Assembly: GCF_002979975.1 (NCBI RefSeq)
Contig: NZ_PCQD01000002.1
Span: 310,001 to 374,000, forward strand
DNA: 64,000 nt
From: Pseudomonas sp. MYb185
Lineage (GTDB): Bacteria; Pseudomonadota; Gammaproteobacteria; Pseudomonadales; Pseudomonadaceae
Direction of reading: 5' to 3'
Made by a program: the position numbers and the translations under genes. Positions 58,247 to 64,000 of this stretch are shown here, piece by piece. The first letter of the stretch is position 1, and every line of letters starts with the position of its first letter. The notes beneath the pieces were generated by a model, which saw nothing but the letters and a program-made list of their open reading frames with translations, did no database searches and was not told where the DNA came from.

Positions 58247-60142
58247 TCAGGCCAGCACCTCGGCGAGGTTGCCCTTGCTTTCCAGCCACTGTTTGCGATC
58301 CCCGGCCCGTTTCTTCGCCAACAGCATGTCCATCAGCGCTTCGGTGCCGGCCATGTCATCCACGGTCAGTTGCACCAGACGGCGGGTATCCGGAGCCATG
58401 GTGGTCTCACGCAGTTGCAGCGGGTTCATCTCGCCCAGCCCCTTGAAGCGGGTGACCTGTATCTTGCCGCGCTTGCCCTCGGCTTCGATGCGGTCGAGGA
58501 TGCCGGTCTTCTCCGCGTCATCCAGCGCATAGAACACCTCCTTGCCGATATCGATGCGATACAGCGGCGGCATGGCGACGAACACGTGGCCGGCTTCCAC
58601 CAATGTGCGGAAATGCCGTACGAACAGCGCGCACAGCAGGGTCGCGATATGCAGGCCGTCGGAGTCAGCATCGGCCAGAATGCAGACCTTGCCGTAGCGC
58701 AGCTGGGACAGGTCCGGCGAGCCGGGGTCCACGCCGATGGCGATGGCGATGTTGTGTACTTCCTGGGACGCCAGCACCTGCCCGGAGTCGACTTCCCAGG
58801 TATTGAGGATCTTGCCGCGCAGCGGCATGATCGCCTGGAACTCCTTGTCCCGCGCCTGCTTGGCACTGCCACCGGCCGAGTCTCCTTCCACCAGGAACAG
58901 CTCGGAACGGCGGCTGTCCTGGCCAGCGCAGTCAGCCAGCTTGCCGGGCAATGCCGGGCCCTGGGTGATGCGCTTGCGTTCGATCTTCTTGCTCGCCTTC
59001 AGGCGGCGGCTGGCGTGGTCGATGGCCATCTCGGCAATCTGCTGGCCGATGTCGGCATGCTGGTTCAGCCACAGACTGAAGGCATCCTTGACCACCCCGG
59101 AAACAAAGGAGGCGGACTCCCGCGAGGACAGACGCTCCTTGGTCTGCCCGGAAAACTGCGGCTCGGCCATCTTCACCGACAGCACATAGCTGACCCGCTC
59201 CCAGACATCTTCCGGCGCCAGCTTGACGCCGCGCGGCAGCAGATTGCGAAACTCACAGAATTCGCGGATGGCCTCCAGCAGCCCGGAGCGCAGGCCATTG
59301 ACGTGGGTGCCGCCCTGGGCAGTCGGAATCAGGTTGACGTAGCTTTCCTGCACCAGCTCACCGCCCTCCGGCTGCCAGAACAGTGCCCAGTCCACTGCCT
59401 CCTTGCTGGAGGCCAGCGCACCGGTGAAAGGCGCCTCCGGCAGGGTTGGCCATTGCGCGCAGGCGTCCACCAGATAGTCACGCAGGCCATCTTCGTAATA
59501 CCAGCTGGTCTTCTCGCCGGATTGGCGATCATCGAAATCGACACGCAGGCCGGGGCACAGGACCGCCTTGGCCTTGAGCAGGTGCAACAGGCGATTGATA
59601 TTGAATTTCGGTGTATCGAAATAGCTGCCGTTGGGCCAGAACTTCACCGTGGTACCGGTATTGCGCTTGCCCACGGTCCCCACCACTTCCAGCTCGCTGA
59701 CCTTGTCGCCATTCTCGAAGGCGATGGCATATTCCTGACCGTCACGCCGCACCCGCACCTCCAGCCGCAGCGACAACGCATTGACCACGGAGATGCCCAC
59801 CCCGTGCAAGCCACCGGAAAACTGGTAGTTCTTGCCGGAGAACTTGCCGCCGGCGTGCAGCCGGGTGAGGATCAGCTCGACCCCGGAGACCCCTTCCTCG
59901 GGGTGGATGTCCACCGGCATACCGCGCCCGTCATCGATGACTTCCAGAGCATTGTCCTGATGCAGGATCACGGTGATGGCGCGGGCATGCCCGGCCAGCG
60001 CCTCGTCAACGCTGTTGTCTATGACTTCCTGGGCAAGGTGGTTGGGGCGAGTGGTGTCGGTGTACATGCCCGGGCGGCGACGCACCGGGTCCAGACCGCT
60101 GAGTACTTCAATATCATCGGCGTTATAGGACGATTGGGACAT
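58247..60142 (-). CDS. parE: DNA topoisomerase IV subunit B
   Basis: This 631-residue GHKL ATPase-TOPRIM protein has ATP-site motifs EVIDNSVDEALAG near 42 and GRGMPV near 74, the GGLHGVG loop and the TOPRIM motif EGDSAGGSAKQARD near 414. ATP hydrolysis drives strand passage by ParC. It is upstream of the protease and parC genes in the same direction, 16 nt before the protease gene, forming a parE-protease-parC unit. Confidence 0.96.
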   Translation of the reverse strand: MSQSSYNADDIEVLSGLDPVRRRPGMYTDTTRPNHLAQEVIDNSVDEALAGHARAITVILHQDNALEVIDDGRGMPVDIHPEEGVSGVELILTRLHAGGKFSGKNYQFSGGLHGVGISVVNALSLRLEVRVRRDGQEYAIAFENGDKVSELEVVGTVGKRNTGTTVKFWPNGSYFDTPKFNINRLLHLLKAKAVLCPGLRVDFDDRQSGEKTSWYYEDGLRDYLVDACAQWPTLPEAPFTGALASSKEAVDWALFWQPEGGELVQESYVNLIPTAQGGTHVNGLRSGLLEAIREFCEFRNLLPRGVKLAPEDVWERVSYVLSVKMAEPQFSGQTKERLSSRESASFVSGVVKDAFSLWLNQHADIGQQIAEMAIDHASRRLKASKKIERKRITQGPALPGKLADCAGQDSRRSELFLVEGDSAGGSAKQARDKEFQAIMPLRGKILNTWEVDSGQVLASQEVHNIAIAIGVDPGSPDLSQLRYGKVCILADADSDGLHIATLLCALFVRHFRTLVEAGHVFVAMPPLYRIDIGKEVFYALDDAEKTGILDRIEAEGKRGKIQVTRFKGLGEMNPLQLRETTMAPDTRRLVQLTVDDMAGTEALMDMLLAKKRAGDRKQWLESKGNLAEVLA

Positions 60143-60269
60143 AGAGTGTCTGGTTTTCCTTGATCAATCAGAGCGGACACGACCTGCCATCGTGGTGGGT
60201 CAGCATAGCATCCTATCCTCCCCCACCGCATGCTGCCAGCGATGGAAGAGGCCCCTCGCTGTAGTTCAT

Positions 60270-61115
60270 CTAATAGCCGGATGCACCGGCCTGTGGCAGG
60301 AAACTGCCCGGCGGCAGACGCGAGACGGCGGTGTCAATCCGGCCATCATCATACAGGCGCAGCCAGCGATAACCCGGTGGCTGGTTGTCGGTGGCAAAAT
60401 CACTACTGGCCACGGCGAATTGCACGCAGGTCGAGGGCGACGCCAGCAGGCGCATGGTGCCGCGCCGCTGTTCGAGCTGCTGGTGGATATGCCCCCAGAG
60501 CACCCCACGCACTTGCGGCTCGGCATCCAGCCGGGCCAGCAGCTGGTCGGCATTGCCCAGTCCGATCGGCTCCATCCAGTCACTGCCGATCGGCACCGGA
60601 TGATGGTGCAGGCAGACCAGCACATGGCGCTGACCGGCGCTGCTCAACGCCTGGTCCAGGCGCGCCAGTTGCTGCTGGTCCAGATACCCGGCGACGCTGC
60701 CCGACACACTCGAATCCAGCAGCACGATACGCCACTGGCCGATATCGACCCAGTCACGATTGAGCCCGCGCTCCTCCCCCAACTCGGCCATCAGCACGGC
60801 ATCGTCATGGTTGCCGGGAATCCAGTGACATGGCTGCGGAATGCGTGCCACGGCATCGATGAAGCGTTCATAGGCCGCGGCCGAGCCGTCCTGGGTGATA
60901 TCACCGGTGGCCAGCACCAGATCGATCTGCGGACATTCGTCGAGCACCTGGTCGATCACGGCGTTCAGCGAAGCCAGGGTATCGAGCCCCAGCAGGCGCT
61001 GCTGCGGATCGGCAAAGAGATGGCTGTCCGTCAGCTGTACTACGCAGATGGAGTCAGCGGAATTAATGGCGTCGGATGGTGGCATCTGGCCCGCTCCTGA
61101 AAATGTACCCGACAT
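60270..61115 (-). CDS. cpdA: 3',5'-cyclic-AMP phosphodiesterase CpdA
   Basis: This 281-residue class III metallophosphoesterase has all five metal blocks: DSHLF near 31, GDITQDG near 70, GNHDD near 101, HHHP near 172 and GHIH near 212. CpdA lowers cAMP and so affects Vfr/CRP regulation. It lies 127 nt after the parE start on the same strand; that gap shows no gene. The order parE-cpdA-DUF1249-nudF is as in P. aeruginosa. Confidence 0.92.
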   Translation of the reverse strand: MSGTFSGAGQMPPSDAINSADSICVVQLTDSHLFADPQQRLLGLDTLASLNAVIDQVLDECPQIDLVLATGDITQDGSAAAYERFIDAVARIPQPCHWIPGNHDDAVLMAELGEERGLNRDWVDIGQWRIVLLDSSVSGSVAGYLDQQQLARLDQALSSAGQRHVLVCLHHHPVPIGSDWMEPIGLGNADQLLARLDAEPQVRGVLWGHIHQQLEQRRGTMRLLASPSTCVQFAVASSDFATDNQPPGYRWLRLYDDGRIDTAVSRLPPGSFLPQAGASGY

Positions 61116-61210
61116 GATCGCAACAGACGCAGCGACAATCCAGTGACTGGCTCACACTTGCGAACAGATTTACCAGCGAAACACATCAGCCCCACAACGC
61201 GCAGGCCACT

Positions 61211-61238
61211 GGCGTAGCGCAGGAGCGCTACACCCCGG
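61211..61238. repeat. REP-like palindrome, type A
   Basis: GGCGTAGCGCAGGAGCGCTA plus CACCCCGG is the best-formed type A copy: GTAGCGC and GCGCTAC pair across AGGA. It occupies part of the 201-nt gap between the DUF1249 and cpdA genes. Confidence 0.75.
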
Positions 61239-61316
61239 GGCTACGTCATTGCGCGTCCACAGGATGAAGCAATCCACGGGCACGGCCGCAGCCAGCAGAC
61301 ACGGGGTCGCCTGGGC

Positions 61317-61775
61317 TCAGCGGTCGATCAGCACCGGCTGCGCGCTCTGACCATAGCGTTGACAGTACCCCAGCCATTCACCGAGGAACAGGTTGAGCTG
61401 GTACTTCTCGTCCGGTTGCAACATCTGCTCATTGGGGTAGGGATAGACCCCACGAAAACGTCGGCGGTTGTAGGCGGCCACCACCTCGGCCATGCGTGCG
61501 TCATGATACAGACGCACCTCCATGCTCGGTGGCGCGAGCCAGTCATGCTGTCGCTCATGGCGCAACTGCAGCGTGGTGGTGTAGCGGCAACGCTCGATCA
61601 CCCGCATCACCAGCCGCTGTGGCTGCTCGTCGGCGTCAAGCAGGATGTGTCGCTCATCCTGCATGGCCATGTCCGGCATCAATTGACGCAAACGGAAGAA
61701 ATTGGTCTCGCACACCGCCTGCAGCGAAGACAGATCCACCCGGTAACGGGGCTTACCAGCCACCAGCATGGTCAT
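61317..61775 (-). CDS. DUF1249 family protein
   Basis: This 152-residue protein has the family pattern RLRQLMPDM, the central EVRLYHDARMAEVVAAYNRRRFRGVYPYPN and the end QLNLFLGEWLGYCQR. The function is unknown. It is coupled to nudF (4-nt overlap, ATGA) and constantly found beside nudF and cpdA in gammaproteobacteria. No membrane segment or signal peptide is present. Confidence 0.88.
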   Translation of the reverse strand: MTMLVAGKPRYRVDLSSLQAVCETNFFRLRQLMPDMAMQDERHILLDADEQPQRLVMRVIERCRYTTTLQLRHERQHDWLAPPSMEVRLYHDARMAEVVAAYNRRRFRGVYPYPNEQMLQPDEKYQLNLFLGEWLGYCQRYGQSAQPVLIDR

Positions 61776-62419
61776 GGTCGTGGGCCCGCCTGCTCGCGCA
61801 GCCTCTGCCCATGCAGCTCAAGCCATTGCAAGGCGATGATGCTCGCGGCATTGTCGATGCGCCCCTGCTCCAGAGCCTGCAAGGCCTCGCTGCGCGACAG
61901 GACGCTGACGCGGATATCCTCGCCTTCCTCGGCCAAACCATGCACGCCGCCCACGCCACGGCTATCCACCGTGGCGCAATACAGGTGGACCTGCTCGTTG
62001 CTGCCGCCCGGCGAGGGAAAATAGCGGGTGATGGGGGTCAGTTGCAACAATTGGAGACCCGCCTCCTCCTGCGCTTCGCGATGGGCTACCTGTTCGGCAC
62101 TTTCGTCGGCGTCGAACAGGCCGGCGACCAGTTCCAGCATCCACGGGCTGGCACGCTTGTCCAGCGCCCCGACGCGCATCTGCTCGACCAGCACCAGCGC
62201 ATCCTGCCAGGGATCGTAGGGCAGCACGCATACCGCGTCCGGACGCACGAACAGCTCCCGACGTAACTCCGGCCCCCAGCCACCGGCGAACAGGCGGTGA
62301 CGCAGGGTCAGTACATCCAGCCGGTAAAAGCCACGAAAGCCCGGTTCACGGCGCAGGATCTCGACATCCTGCTGATTGAAATCGGTCAAGTAAACGCCCC
62401 TGAAAAAAGACAAACCCAA
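61772..62419 (-). CDS. nudF: ADP-ribose pyrophosphatase NudF
   Basis: This 215-residue Nudix hydrolase has the full Nudix box GLFDADESAEQVAHREAQEE-AGL near 105-127 and the preceding Pro/Glu-rich strand. The enzyme splits ADP-ribose into AMP and ribose 5-phosphate. It is the first gene of the nudF-DUF1249 pair. The upstream region carries several REP-like elements before thiC. Confidence 0.9.
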   Translation of the reverse strand: MGLSFFRGVYLTDFNQQDVEILRREPGFRGFYRLDVLTLRHRLFAGGWGPELRRELFVRPDAVCVLPYDPWQDALVLVEQMRVGALDKRASPWMLELVAGLFDADESAEQVAHREAQEEAGLQLLQLTPITRYFPSPGGSNEQVHLYCATVDSRGVGGVHGLAEEGEDIRVSVLSRSEALQALEQGRIDNAASIIALQWLELHGQRLREQAGPRP

Positions 62420-62528
62420 TGGTCGAGCTTTTAAACTCGCATATCAGAGCGGGCCGAGGCAAGGACTGACCCATTTCAACGGCGAATGGTCATGCTGCTG
62501 CCGAGCGTGCACCATCGCGAAGGGACGG

Positions 62529-62555
62529 GGTGTAGCGCGCCTGCGCTACGCCGGG
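62529..62555. repeat. REP-like palindrome, type A
   Basis: GGTGTAGCGCGCCTGCGCTA plus CGCCGGG is a type A element in inverted orientation relative to the copy at 61211. It is the first of three hairpins in the 273-nt gap between thiC and nudF. Confidence 0.72.
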
Positions 62556-62573
62556 TGAGCTTGCAGCGGCGCT

Positions 62574-62600
62574 GTCGTCGAGCCGGCGCTCGACAACCCG
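62574..62600. repeat. REP-like palindrome, type B
   Basis: GTCGTCGAGCCGGCGCTCGA followed by CAACCCG is nearly identical to the type B copy at 52392. It lies 18 nt after a type A element, as does the pair at 52332/52392 at a slightly larger distance. Confidence 0.72.
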
Positions 62601-62612
62601 TGCTGGCGCCCC

Positions 62613-62640
62613 CTGCTCGACTCGACGCCTAGGCGAGCAG
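62613..62640. repeat. Hairpin downstream of thiC
   Basis: CTGCTCG and CGAGCAG pair across a 14-nt loop that itself contains GCCTAGGC. It lies about 50 nt after the thiC stop on the minus strand and has no T-run. The rest of the gap shows no gene. Confidence 0.5.
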
Positions 62641-62692
62641 GCTGGAACTCTCGACACCCCCGTCTCCCTCCGCGGGAGCATGGACGTCTGCC

Positions 62693-64000
<1,308 letters not shown>

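Noticed and set aside
58049-60163. 704-codon open frame opposite parE
   Set aside because: It is a mirror frame of a highly conserved gene, with no RBS and no domain.

Overview
The window is GC-rich and tightly packed. It reads as one chromosomal segment of a gammaproteobacterium related to Pseudomonas. The right part (about 48.4-64 kb) keeps the gene order I recall from the Pseudomonas aeruginosa PA4958-PA4973 region: a PilZ-like protein, fimX, serB, a membrane protein, parC, an aspartic protease, parE, cpdA, a DUF1249 protein, nudF and thiC. The elongation factor P and its modifying enzymes are of the lysylating E. coli type rather than the rhamnosylated type of mainstream Pseudomonas, so the host may be an outlying lineage. 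No genus is assigned firmly.

Positions 1-20.4 kb and 30.7-42.4 kb hold a steroid (sterol, bile-acid or androgen type) catabolic island. Ring cleavage and later steps are covered by an HsaC/TesB-like extradiol dioxygenase, an HsaD/TesD-like hydrolase, IpdA/IpdB-like ring-opening subunits and an EchA20-like hydrolase. Side-chain removal is suggested by a Cys-less thiolase-fold aldolase next to a DUF35-MaoC hydratase, two acyl-CoA dehydrogenases and two acyl-CoA ligases. Redox chemistry is covered by a KstD-like flavoprotein, three Old Yellow Enzyme family reductases, several SDRs and a PQQ quinohemoprotein dehydrogenase. Transport candidates are a DUF1302/DUF1329 outer-membrane pair and two MFS carriers. 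HsaA/HsaB and KshA/KshB homologues are not in the window.

The main new observation is regulatory. Six good copies and one degenerate copy of a 16-bp palindrome (best copy TCGTCTGATCAGACGA) lie in front of the transcription units of this island, always in the same orientation, 64-118 nt before the chosen start codon. No transcriptional regulator gene is present in the window, so the cognate protein must be encoded elsewhere.

Positions 20.5-30.6 kb interrupt the island with a sulfate-activation block (cysQ, cysD, cysNC) followed directly by a PAPS-type sulfotransferase operon containing DUF1214, EthD-like, SnoaL-like (two copies), SRPBCC and SDR genes. It lacks the palindrome. cysD is in frame, with no intervening stop, behind a degenerate IS630-transposase-like DNA-binding protein. 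The arrangement makes and recycles PAPS next to a PAPS consumer, which suggests a sulfation step of unknown substrate.

Positions 42.4-45.5 kb hold an AT-rich promoter region and an acetate permease operon (two DUF485 proteins and ActP). Positions 45.5-48.3 kb hold epmA, efp and epmB. Two families of REP-like palindromes occur between genes only to the right of 45.4 kb and were not seen in the catabolic island. No tRNA, rRNA, CRISPR array, intact insertion sequence or integrase was recognised.
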